A stretch of DNA of 64,000 nucleotides from Pedobacter antarcticus (GTDB lineage Bacteria; Bacteroidota; Bacteroidia; Sphingobacteriales; Sphingobacteriaceae): the NCBI RefSeq assembly GCF_900112985.1, contig NZ_FONS01000003.1, positions 124,001 to 188,000 of the forward strand, read 5' to 3'. The notes under the pieces were generated by a model. It had not been told where the DNA came from. It saw only the letters and a program-made list of their open reading frames with translations, and did no database searches. Both the position numbers and the translations under genes were made by a program. Of the stretch, positions 8,565-17,323 are shown one piece after another (within the stretch, counting starts at the first letter, position 1; each line of letters opens with the position of its first letter).

Positions 8565-10553
8565 ATGAAATCAAATTACCATAAGTACATCAGAATTGCA
8601 GCAATTACCGCTATCGTCTTTACTGCCGGCAATGTAAATGCAAAAGTCACATTACCGTCGGTTTTCAGTGATAATATGGTTATTCAGCAAAAGACAAATG
8701 CAGCCTTCTGGGGTCAAGCAAGTCCGGGAAAAACTGTTAATATTCATGTCGCCTGGAACCCGAAAAACTTTACTGTAAAAGCGGATGAAAATGGAAATTG
8801 GAAAATAAAGATACCTACTCCGAAATATGGCGGACCTTATAATATTACAATATCGGATGGCACTGCAGTTAAGCTGTCCAATATTATGTTAGGTGATGTT
8901 TGGGTGTGTTCCGGTCAATCCAATATGGAAATGCCGCTTGCCGGTTGGGGAAAAATCGCAAATTATAAAGAAGAAATCAGTAAAGCTGATTTTAAAAACA
9001 TCCGCCTGCTGCAGGCTGATCATATTGCAAGCAACACCCCTTTAACCGACGCTAAAGTAGCAAATGGAGGCTGGACAGTATGTACTCCTGAAAATATCGG
9101 GGAGTTCTCTTCAGTAGCCTATTTTTTTGCAAGAGAAGTTTATCAGAAGACAGGTATCCCGATCGGACTGATCCATACATCCTGGGGTGGAACAATTGCC
9201 GAAGCATGGATGAGTTCTTCGACGCTTAAAACACGTCCGGATTTTGCAGCCGCCGTAGAAAAGATAGCTAAAACAGGAAGTCAGGCCGAATTCGAGCAGG
9301 AGTTAAACAGCTGGAACAAAATCGTTATAGAAAATGACAATGGTTATCAGCAGGGAAAACTGCGATGGGTTAATGCTGATACAGATGATTCGGACTGGAA
9401 AAGCATGAACCTGCCGGTTTTATGGGATCAATCTATACTGCCTGATCTTGACGGTATAGTCTACTTCCGTAAAAAAATTACTATTCCGGAATCCTGGAAG
9501 GGTAAAACCATCACTTTGAATCTAGGAACGATAGATGACAATGATGTCACCTTTTTTAACGGGACGAAAATAGGTGAAACCAAAGGATATGACCAGAAAA
9601 GGGTATATACAATTCCCGCAGATCTGGTGAAACCTGGTGAAAACACTATTGCTGTCCGGGTTTTTGACAGTGCAGGCGGCGGCGGTATTTATGGTGACCG
9701 CAATATCATCTCTGTTGTATCTGCAAACGGAGAAAAGATATCCCTGGACGGCGACTGGTTATATAATATAGGCCTGGACTTAAAAAAAATTCTGCCTATG
9801 CCCTCACCTATCGACGGTCCAAACCGACCTACAGTACTGTTTAATGCGATGATAAATCCATTTTTGAATTTCACCATTAAGGGAGCGCTCTGGTATCAGG
9901 GAGAAAGTAATGCGGACCGTGCGAACCAATATCGCACACTCTTTCCGCAGTTAATACAGGACTGGAGAAAAGCCTGGGATATCGGTGATTTCCCATTTTA
10001 CTTTGTCCAGCTTGCCGGCTACATGCAACATGAAGATTTGCCTAAAGCATCGGCATGGGCTGAACTGCGGGATGCTCAGCTAGGTGCGTTAAAAATTAGT
10101 AACACTGGTATGGCAGTCGCGATTGACATCGGCGATGCAGCTGATATACACCCTAAAAACAAACAGGAAGTTGGCCGCAGACTTGCCTTAATTGCATTAG
10201 CTAAAACTTATGGCAGGCAGATCGCATACGCTGGTCCTGTTTTCAAATCTTATAAGATTGAGGAAGATAAAGTTACCCTGGATTTTGATCATATTGAAGG
10301 CGGTTTAAAAGCAAATGATGGTAAACCATTAAATGGCTTCGCAGTGGCAGGCGCCGATAAGGTGTTCCACTGGGCACAGGCAACCATTACCGGCAATCAG
10401 ATTGTTGTGAGCAGTACTGAAGTACCTAAACCGCTCGCAGTTCGGTATGGCTGGGCAAATAATCCTGAGTGCAACTTGTATAATCAGGCAAACTTGCCTG
10501 CATCACCTTTTAAAACTGATACCTGGGAAGACAGCACGAAAAATATCCATTAA
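8565..10553 (+). CDS. Secreted sialate O-acetylesterase-like enzyme
   Basis: SGNH/SASA-type carbohydrate esterase, expected to remove acetyl groups from sialic acid or from plant glycans in the periplasm or at the cell surface. The signal peptide ends near NVNA (residue 26). The nucleophile block SGQSNM has Ser119; LIHTSWGGTIAEAWMS follows, then WYQGESNA, and the Asp/His pair is in DAADIHPKNK (Asp527, His529). Between the blocks lies a jelly-roll-like insert around residues 275-395, common in this family. The 662-residue length is typical for Bacteroidota members. It starts 183 bp after galK and probably has its own promoter. The natural substrate is uncertain; acetylated xylan is as likely as sialic acid. 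Confidence 0.88.
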   Translation: MKSNYHKYIRIAAITAIVFTAGNVNAKVTLPSVFSDNMVIQQKTNAAFWGQASPGKTVNIHVAWNPKNFTVKADENGNWKIKIPTPKYGGPYNITISDGTAVKLSNIMLGDVWVCSGQSNMEMPLAGWGKIANYKEEISKADFKNIRLLQADHIASNTPLTDAKVANGGWTVCTPENIGEFSSVAYFFAREVYQKTGIPIGLIHTSWGGTIAEAWMSSSTLKTRPDFAAAVEKIAKTGSQAEFEQELNSWNKIVIENDNGYQQGKLRWVNADTDDSDWKSMNLPVLWDQSILPDLDGIVYFRKKITIPESWKGKTITLNLGTIDDNDVTFFNGTKIGETKGYDQKRVYTIPADLVKPGENTIAVRVFDSAGGGGIYGDRNIISVVSANGEKISLDGDWLYNIGLDLKKILPMPSPIDGPNRPTVLFNAMINPFLNFTIKGALWYQGESNADRANQYRTLFPQLIQDWRKAWDIGDFPFYFVQLAGYMQHEDLPKASAWAELRDAQLGALKISNTGMAVAIDIGDAADIHPKNKQEVGRRLALIALAKTYGRQIAYAGPVFKSYKIEEDKVTLDFDHIEGGLKANDGKPLNGFAVAGADKVFHWAQATITGNQIVVSSTEVPKPLAVRYGWANNPECNLYNQANLPASPFKTDTWEDSTKNIH

Positions 10554-10562
10554 GAATAAAAA

Positions 10563-13049
10563 CTACGAATCCGGGAGATTATCGCCCTGACTACGTTTAT
10601 GGTGGAGATAAATCTCCTGCTTTGGAACCGATATTTCAATACTGTTCATTTTAAAAGCTGCGATAATTTTGATGATCATGTCGCTTTTTGTGGCAGAATT
10701 ATCGCCGATATGCTTAGTCCAGAAAAAGATCTTCATATCAATTGAACTGTTATTAAATTGTTCATATTGCACCACTGATCCTGGATTTTTGGTGATGCGG
10801 GGCTCATTATCCAGAATCTCAGTTAATATCTTCCGGCATTTTTCTAAGTCTGAATCATATGCAATTCCTATAAGGATAGATACCCTTTTACGATTTCCAC
10901 CCAGTGACCAATTAACCAGATGTGCATTAAGCAAATCGCCATTGGGCATAATAACATCAGCACCATCCCAGGTAGAAATTACACTGCTTCGAAATCCAAT
11001 AGATTTCATTTGCCCTCCCTGACCATCAACATCGACAATATCTCCTACGTTAACTGGTTTTTCAAATGCAATAATAAGCCCGCTGACTAAATTATTAACC
11101 AGCGTTTGTAATCCAAATCCGATACCGACTCCCAGAGCCCCCAGCACGATAGTAATTCTATCCACAGGGATACCTGAGGCCGCTACCGCTAAAAAAAGAC
11201 CAGTACTCAGAATAGAAATACGAACTAGTAACAGCCAGCTGCCAATGCCAGGTTTTTCATACTTACCATCTTTACCTGTCCTGATATGTTTATCTGTGGC
11301 AAAAAAAGAAACTACTCTGGATATGATAACGGCGGTACCCATTATCACAATAAACAAAAGCATATTGTTAATGGTAAATGTATAGCTGCCAAGAGTTCTT
11401 TCGTCGGTAAAGAAGAGCAGAAGAGGTTTAGACAAATAGTCAAACACGGGGAAATTACGTCCAAATAATACTATCCAACCTACAATAAGCAAGATATAGA
11501 ATGGTGCTGGTGCCTTCTTCCCTACTTTTTCAAAATTGAGATAAAAGAGCTTCCGGTCAGTACCTGAATACACATTAAAAGCCAAAAATAATCCCTCATT
11601 AATCAGACGAACCGTCCATAGGAAAAGAATAGCAATCACAACATTCAGAAAACCACTTATAACAAGCATCTTACCAAAATTATACCGGCCAAATATATTT
11701 GCTATTGTAGAAGCTAATTCAAGAAATACCATGAACACGATTGACCAGATAATCCATTTTTCCCTCAATTCGTCCCGATGCCCCTTCAGTAAGATCAATA
11801 CACCGCCGATTACACCTGAAATTGAAAGCACAAGCATTAGCCATCTTTCCATTCTGGATGCCTGTAAGACCAGATTACCCAGACAAGCCAATACAAAAAA
11901 GGTTACCATAAGTAACCACACACGCATCCAGTATTGACTTACATAGCCCGCAAAAATAACGCTCAAACAAACTACAGATACCGACCAGAGAATTACGTTT
12001 AAAATAAAGGGTGGCGATAGAAAAACGAATTGAAATAAGCTGAAGACCAGCAATATTGCAGATAATAATGGATACCGGATCACCAACTGTCCTTCAAAAT
12101 CACTTTTCAGAAGTTTACCCTCCACATAAATGCTCTTAAGTGAGCGCAAATAGACAAATGAGGTTATCGTCAGTAAAACAAGTACCACGAGTCTGCCAGC
12201 ATTATTTTCTGCATAAAAACTGAGGGTTAGTAATCCTTTAGTAATAGAGAAATCCAGTATCTCCCCAAAAGGGCGGTAGAAAATTTCCGGGTCCCATATA
12301 TTAGTAAATTCTCTCTTGAAAGTATTTTCAGCCATATCTTTCTGATACAGCTCAATTTCTTCCAGACTACTTTGTAACTTAAAAGCAGCCAGGTTAACTT
12401 TATTGAGTAGAGTCTGAATATTATTTCCAGCCTGCCTCAGGGCGCTATCGACCGGACTAGTTTCATAAGCAATAACCTGTATTTTTTGCAGGTATTTCAT
12501 TAAAGTAGTGGAATCGGTGGGAAACTTAAATAATGCCGGAACACTTAACAATGAATCAAGCTGATAGCGGAAATTATTTATTTCCTGCTGTCTGAGCTCC
12601 AAACCGGCCTTCCTAGTATTTGCTTTTGCCAACAATTGAGATAGTATTTTCGATGTCGCAGTTAGATTTCGAAAAGTCTGCGCTGTACCTTTGTTCGTAA
12701 AAACACCATCGCCGGCAACAATTAAATACTTATCAATCTCATTAAGAACGGTTTTAGTTCCGGTTGTATCGAGCTTACTTTTAAGGTAAATATTAGCCTT
12801 CTGCATGGTGCGGCTTAATTCGTCGAAAGTTTTGATCTGCAAAACAGACGCTTTATCGGCCTCAAAATCATCGGAACTTTTCTTGGAAGACTGTTTGGCA
12901 AAGGCCTGCATCTTTTCAACAAAATTCATCCGCAGGCTATCTTTCGCCTCCACTTTTTTTAATCCATCATTATTCTGTGCATAACCCGGAATACAGTACA
13001 GGAAGTATATAAAAAATAACAAAGGGGAATTCATTTTTATCATGCTCAT
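10563..13049 (-). CDS. Mechanosensitive ion channel, MscS family (large)
   Basis: Large MscS-type channel that opens under membrane tension and releases solutes during osmotic downshock. A signal peptide ends at GYAQ (about residue 25). A periplasmic helical domain (about 30-260) precedes roughly ten or eleven membrane helices. The pore-lining helix and beta domain are clear at the C-terminus: GALGVGIGFGLQTLVNNLVSG, then FEKPVNVGDIVDV and DVIMPNGDLLNAHLVNWS. The 828 residues place it with the MscK/YbdG-like large members rather than E. coli MscS (286). It is convergent with the esterase gene (9-bp gap) and divergent from the next gene, so it is probably monocistronic. Confidence 0.93.
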   Translation of the reverse strand: MSMIKMNSPLLFFIYFLYCIPGYAQNNDGLKKVEAKDSLRMNFVEKMQAFAKQSSKKSSDDFEADKASVLQIKTFDELSRTMQKANIYLKSKLDTTGTKTVLNEIDKYLIVAGDGVFTNKGTAQTFRNLTATSKILSQLLAKANTRKAGLELRQQEINNFRYQLDSLLSVPALFKFPTDSTTLMKYLQKIQVIAYETSPVDSALRQAGNNIQTLLNKVNLAAFKLQSSLEEIELYQKDMAENTFKREFTNIWDPEIFYRPFGEILDFSITKGLLTLSFYAENNAGRLVVLVLLTITSFVYLRSLKSIYVEGKLLKSDFEGQLVIRYPLLSAILLVFSLFQFVFLSPPFILNVILWSVSVVCLSVIFAGYVSQYWMRVWLLMVTFFVLACLGNLVLQASRMERWLMLVLSISGVIGGVLILLKGHRDELREKWIIWSIVFMVFLELASTIANIFGRYNFGKMLVISGFLNVVIAILFLWTVRLINEGLFLAFNVYSGTDRKLFYLNFEKVGKKAPAPFYILLIVGWIVLFGRNFPVFDYLSKPLLLFFTDERTLGSYTFTINNMLLFIVIMGTAVIISRVVSFFATDKHIRTGKDGKYEKPGIGSWLLLVRISILSTGLFLAVAASGIPVDRITIVLGALGVGIGFGLQTLVNNLVSGLIIAFEKPVNVGDIVDVDGQGGQMKSIGFRSSVISTWDGADVIMPNGDLLNAHLVNWSLGGNRKRVSILIGIAYDSDLEKCRKILTEILDNEPRITKNPGSVVQYEQFNNSSIDMKIFFWTKHIGDNSATKSDMIIKIIAAFKMNSIEISVPKQEIYLHHKRSQGDNLPDS

Positions 13050-13125
13050 ATCAGCGGCATTTATCGGGTTTTAGTGAGGTAAATTTATAACAAATGGTTA
13101 TATTAGATTACCTAATAAATCTACT

Positions 13126-13974
13126 ATGAAAACAATATACTTGTTCATTTTCACAACATTATTATCCTTCAGCGTTTTCGCACAAAATCGACTGGCATCT
13201 AATCAGGATGTTATTCAAAAAACCAGCGGTGAAGAATTAAAAGGAAAGGTTACCAAAATAACCGATTCCGATGTTACCTTTATTTATTCCGGCGAAACGC
13301 TTGAGTATACTATCAAGAAATCCGACATCTTAAAGATAACGCATTCAAGCGGAAGAATTGAAGTGTTCGGCCAGGCAAATCCACCTGCAGAGAGCCGCAA
13401 ATCAGACCAGGTAGCCATGTCTGCAACCCCGGCAGATCACCATAATAAAATTGCCATTTTGCCATTCACCTATTTAATAGATAATCAGCCAGGTGCAGAT
13501 CAGGTCGGTTACAAAGCGCAGGAAGATACTTTTGCTTTTTTGGCAAAACATTCTGCGGGTTATACTATATTGGATCCAAGGACCACCAATGCGAAGTTAA
13601 CTCAGGCAGGAGTAACTAAAGACAAATTAATGGGTTTTACCATGAAAGAGATCTGTGATATCCTCGGCGTAGAATATATAATTGATGGTGCAGTCTTACA
13701 AACAAAAGGTGCCCAGACGAGTTATTCGAGCGGTAGTTCTGACGCCAAAGTAAAAAGAGATGGTGATAGTAAAGTGAAGGGAGTATCAGGTTCAAATTCC
13801 AGTTACTCGAGTGCAGAACAGCGATACGAAGTAAGTGTAAGTCTGCATATCTATATGGATAATAATGCCAGTATTTACAATCAAAGTCACAAAGCTTTCT
13901 TTACAAACACAGATGGTTCTTACAGCAGTCCGCTTGAATACTTAATCAAAAGGTCTCCATTATACCGGAAGTAA
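13126..13974 (+). CDS. Secreted protein with CsgG/TolB-N-like domain, unknown
   Basis: A signal peptide ends at VFAQ (about residue 20). Residues about 25-90 form a small beta-rich domain (GEELKGKVTKITDSDVTF... IKKSDILKI), a pattern common in Bacteroidota secreted proteins. From about 110, KIAILPFTYLIDNQ followed by alternating helices and strands, ending in EICDILGVEYIIDGAVL, resembles the CsgG/TolB N-terminal alpha/beta fold seen in curli-secretion and penicillin-binding accessory proteins. A Ser/Gly/Lys-rich insert (about 200-235) follows, then a C-terminal strand region. I do not know a specific function. It stands alone, divergent from the MscS gene. Confidence 0.6.
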   Translation: MKTIYLFIFTTLLSFSVFAQNRLASNQDVIQKTSGEELKGKVTKITDSDVTFIYSGETLEYTIKKSDILKITHSSGRIEVFGQANPPAESRKSDQVAMSATPADHHNKIAILPFTYLIDNQPGADQVGYKAQEDTFAFLAKHSAGYTILDPRTTNAKLTQAGVTKDKLMGFTMKEICDILGVEYIIDGAVLQTKGAQTSYSSGSSDAKVKRDGDSKVKGVSGSNSSYSSAEQRYEVSVSLHIYMDNNASIYNQSHKAFFTNTDGSYSSPLEYLIKRSPLYRK

Positions 13975-14047
13975 CAGGTTTATTGTCAAGCGAAAAGCCG
14001 TTTCTTCTCAATCGTTTTGATACCTATGGAATTGTATCTTGTCAGAT

Positions 14048-15913
14048 ATGAATAAACTGTTCAATCTCAGCCCTATATTATCCGCTTACAGATTAAGCTT
14101 TACTGTTATCCTTGTTGCTTGTCTGATCATATCGTGCTCAACACAGAAATCATTGGTTTATGATCAGGAACTAAAGCGAATGAAGACCACCTCGGAGAAC
14201 AGGCTTTCAGCACAAGTGGATGAATTCAACACTTATCCCAATCGCCCGGAATCTGACGGACCTTTCAATAAAACTAATAATAAGAGCTTTCTCTTGTCAA
14301 ACATTCCTTTGTTCAGCAGTTCTGACAGCACAATAAACAAAGTGTATAATTACCGCTGGTGGATGATTAGTAAGCACCTGAAAACATATCACGACCCACA
14401 GGACAACAAAGACTATTGGGTGGTTACAGAGTTTTTTGGCGTAAAACCATGGGCCTCTTTAAGCGGAGCAATAACCTGTCCGGCCGGGCATCAGTTTTAT
14501 GATGTAAGATGGTTACGGGATGAGAAGTTTTTAAAATCATATGCAGATTACTTCATGCGTGGATCGGCTTCCCATTTAGATCAAAGGGAAAACGGCAATT
14601 TTCTAACCTATATGAGCAGACCGGAGAGTCATCATTTTTCGAGCTGGATGGTTGATGGGATAGATGCCTTTTTAAAAATCCACCCCGATAAGAAATGGCT
14701 TCATGAGATGCTGCCTTACCTAGAAAAACATCAACAGGTATGGGACAGCCTGTTTACGGTTAAAACATCTGATTCAAAAACAGCCGGTATGTACAAAATA
14801 TTAGACCTTTACGATGGGATGGAATTCAGCCTCTCGGCTGTGCTCGGGCTGATCAACAGTGACGGTCCGTATAGCTTGTACACTAAGGACAACTGGCGCA
14901 ATTATTATTTGGGCTGGGAAACTACAGGTAATGCCGAAAAATCAATTCAGGCCAAAAATTACCCAAAGGCTTTTCGCAAAGGGTATCCTGATTTCTATCT
15001 GGTACGGCCATCGGTCAATAGTTATGCTTACGGGAATTTACGGGCACTGTCCGATTTATATCGGTTAAATGATTCATCCGGCATCAATAAAAATGGGCAG
15101 AGTAAAGCAGATTATTATGCTTCCAGGGCAACCAAAGTTCAACAGCAAGTAATAAATGTACTTTGGAATAAGGACGACCAGTTTTTTAACACCTACAGCG
15201 CAGGAGATAATATATTTGGTGCCCGTGACTTTGAGGCCAGAGTCCGGGAATCAGTAGGTTATACTCCCTGGTATTTTAATATGATACCGGTTAATGATTA
15301 TAAGAATTATAGTAAGGCATGGGAAATGCTCGCTTCACGCAAAGGATTTTTTAATACTTCGGGCATGACAACTGCAGAGCAGCAACATCCTTATTATAAT
15401 GAACAGGCATATGCATGGAATGGTCGCGGATGGCCTTTCGAGAATTCCATAGTTTATAAGGGATATGCAAATTATCTTCGCAACTATAAAAAATCTAGTA
15501 CGCTACCTGAGAAAGAACTATTGTATGAATACGTCTATAAACTGGCTAAGATGCACGGTGATAAGCCAAATATAGGTGAATGGTATATTCCTAGCACCGG
15601 AAAAGAATTTGGCGGTGAAGCGGATTATTTCCATTCTACATTCCCGGATATTATTATTGAAGATCTTTTAGGCTTCAAAGGGGTACACGAAAATAGTTTC
15701 TCTGTAAAACCGCTACTGCCTAAAAATAAATGGGATTATTTTTATCTAGGTAACCTGCGTTATCACAATCATGATATTGATATCATCTGGAAAAAGGACT
15801 GGGATGCCAATAAACCCGGTGAACAAGGTAAACTCTGTGTCTGGGTAGATAATAAACTCGTAGCAACGAGTTCTTCTTTAAATGAACAGCTTAATGTAGA
15901 TCTGAATCCGTAA
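14048..15913 (+). CDS. MGH1-like (alpha/alpha)6 glycoside hydrolase lipoprotein
   Basis: A lipobox ending CLIISC (Cys30) marks a lipoprotein. The body looks like an alpha/alpha toroid glycosidase of the MGH1/GH63-like group: YDVRWLRDEKF near the start, GYTPWYFNMIPVNDY in the middle and NEQAYAWNGRGWPFENSIVYKGYANYL further on, the last being the usual active-site-lining block. A C-terminal beta domain (about 545-615) closes it. The ATG at 14048 is preferred over a TTG nine bases upstream. The sugar substrate is not evident. No sugar operon surrounds it, and the next gene is convergent. Confidence 0.75.
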   Translation: MNKLFNLSPILSAYRLSFTVILVACLIISCSTQKSLVYDQELKRMKTTSENRLSAQVDEFNTYPNRPESDGPFNKTNNKSFLLSNIPLFSSSDSTINKVYNYRWWMISKHLKTYHDPQDNKDYWVVTEFFGVKPWASLSGAITCPAGHQFYDVRWLRDEKFLKSYADYFMRGSASHLDQRENGNFLTYMSRPESHHFSSWMVDGIDAFLKIHPDKKWLHEMLPYLEKHQQVWDSLFTVKTSDSKTAGMYKILDLYDGMEFSLSAVLGLINSDGPYSLYTKDNWRNYYLGWETTGNAEKSIQAKNYPKAFRKGYPDFYLVRPSVNSYAYGNLRALSDLYRLNDSSGINKNGQSKADYYASRATKVQQQVINVLWNKDDQFFNTYSAGDNIFGARDFEARVRESVGYTPWYFNMIPVNDYKNYSKAWEMLASRKGFFNTSGMTTAEQQHPYYNEQAYAWNGRGWPFENSIVYKGYANYLRNYKKSSTLPEKELLYEYVYKLAKMHGDKPNIGEWYIPSTGKEFGGEADYFHSTFPDIIIEDLLGFKGVHENSFSVKPLLPKNKWDYFYLGNLRYHNHDIDIIWKKDWDANKPGEQGKLCVWVDNKLVATSSSLNEQLNVDLNP

Positions 15914-15930
15914 AAAAAAATAGTTGTAAA

Positions 15931-17313
15931 TTATACTTCTGCAATTCGTGGAGAAACCAGAAAAAAAACAAAGATGATGCAGAGTAGCAAAGCAATGAAA
16001 AACCAATAGTAAGTTGCACCATGCAGAGAAGCAAAAAAGCCACCTTGTGCAATGCTGCGGTTAACCAATGCAGTAAATACATTGCCTGCTGCAACCGTCA
16101 GCAACCAAACTGCCCCCATTGTACTTTTCATCGAGGCCGGGGCTTGTGTGTAGGCATATTCCAGACAGGTAATGGAAACCATTACTTCCGCAGCTGCTAA
16201 AATAAAATAAGCAAATACCTGCCACCAGATCGAAGGTCTGCCACCGCCGTCAATTGTGGTTTGGATTAAAGCTATGACCGTGAAACACAATGCCATTAAC
16301 ACCAAACCGCAGCCAATCCGACGTAAGGGTGTAGTCTTAATCCCTCTTTTTTCGAAAAATGGATAGACCAGATAATTAAAAACAGGAATAAGCAACAACA
16401 GAAAAAAGGGGTTAACGGTTTGAATTTGTTGTGGTAACAACTCGTAACCGAAAAAGTACCGATCCATTTTTGCAGCCTGTAAGACCCATTCTGAAAGGTT
16501 CTGATCCCACATGGCCCAAAAAATTGGGATAAAGCTAAAAACACCAATCACGCGCCAGGCACCTTTAATATCCTCTACTTTCTCCGGTTGAAACTTTTCT
16601 TTGGCTACATCGAGCAGCGACTGTTTTGGTTGCTTCTTATAAAAATTGAACAGTGCATAAATTGATATGAACAAGAAATTATCCCTCTTCATCCCAGTAG
16701 GGGGTATTCGTACGTAAGTATGGCGGCCTAAGTAGAATATGGTGGTGGAAATGGCCATTAGTATCCCAGGAATTCCAAAGGCCCAATTGGGGCCCCAATT
16801 GGTATAAACCAAGGGAATCATCAAGGTAGATAAGGCAGAACCGGAATTAATACTGAAATAAAACCAGCCATAAACTTTTGACAGCAGGTGTTGGTTTTTT
16901 GCGGTAAACTGATCTCCTAAATTTGCCGATACACAAGACTTGATACCTCCTGCACCGATTGCAATTAAAAGTAGCCCAAACCTAAACCAATCCAGATCGG
17001 TTTCGAATATAGACAAGATCAGGTGTCCTATACAACACAGGATGGATACCCATAAAATGACCTTATGTTTTCCAAAAAACCAATCAGCAGCGAGGGCCCC
17101 GATAAATGGCACTGCATAAGCCAGGGACACAAAAAAATGGGTCGCTTCATTTGCTTTCGCTTCGGCAACTGGCTGCAGAGCAGCCTGAAGTGTTGGGTTA
17201 AAAAACTGAATAACCAAAAACGTGGCTAAAATTGAACGCATCCCGTAAAAGCTAAACCGTTCGGCAGCTTCATTGGCAATTATGTACGGTAAACTTTTTG
17301 GATAGGACTGCAA
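15931..17313 (-). CDS. Proton-dependent di/tripeptide transporter (POT/PTR family)
   Basis: Inner-membrane symporter for di- and tripeptides. The N-terminus carries the POT proton-coupling motif ExxERFSFYG (Glu15, Glu18, Arg19, Phe20), and GAGGIKSCVSANLGDQF follows in the second signature region. About 12 membrane helices fit the 460 residues, slightly short for the family (about 480-520). It is the last gene of the AraC-DUF885-APC-DPP unit, starting 10 bp after the dipeptidyl-peptidase gene. That position suggests it imports the X-Pro or X-Hyp dipeptides which that peptidase releases. Confidence 0.9.
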   Translation of the reverse strand: MQSYPKSLPYIIANEAAERFSFYGMRSILATFLVIQFFNPTLQAALQPVAEAKANEATHFFVSLAYAVPFIGALAADWFFGKHKVILWVSILCCIGHLILSIFETDLDWFRFGLLLIAIGAGGIKSCVSANLGDQFTAKNQHLLSKVYGWFYFSINSGSALSTLMIPLVYTNWGPNWAFGIPGILMAISTTIFYLGRHTYVRIPPTGMKRDNFLFISIYALFNFYKKQPKQSLLDVAKEKFQPEKVEDIKGAWRVIGVFSFIPIFWAMWDQNLSEWVLQAAKMDRYFFGYELLPQQIQTVNPFFLLLLIPVFNYLVYPFFEKRGIKTTPLRRIGCGLVLMALCFTVIALIQTTIDGGGRPSIWWQVFAYFILAAAEVMVSITCLEYAYTQAPASMKSTMGAVWLLTVAAGNVFTALVNRSIAQGGFFASLHGATYYWFFIALLLCIIFVFFLVSPRIAEV

Positions 17314-17323
17314 AATAATCAGC

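Noticed and set aside
10563..13049. Membership of the MscS-type channel in the neighbouring sugar genes' operon
   Set aside because: It is convergent with the esterase gene and divergent from the next gene, so no shared transcript is possible.
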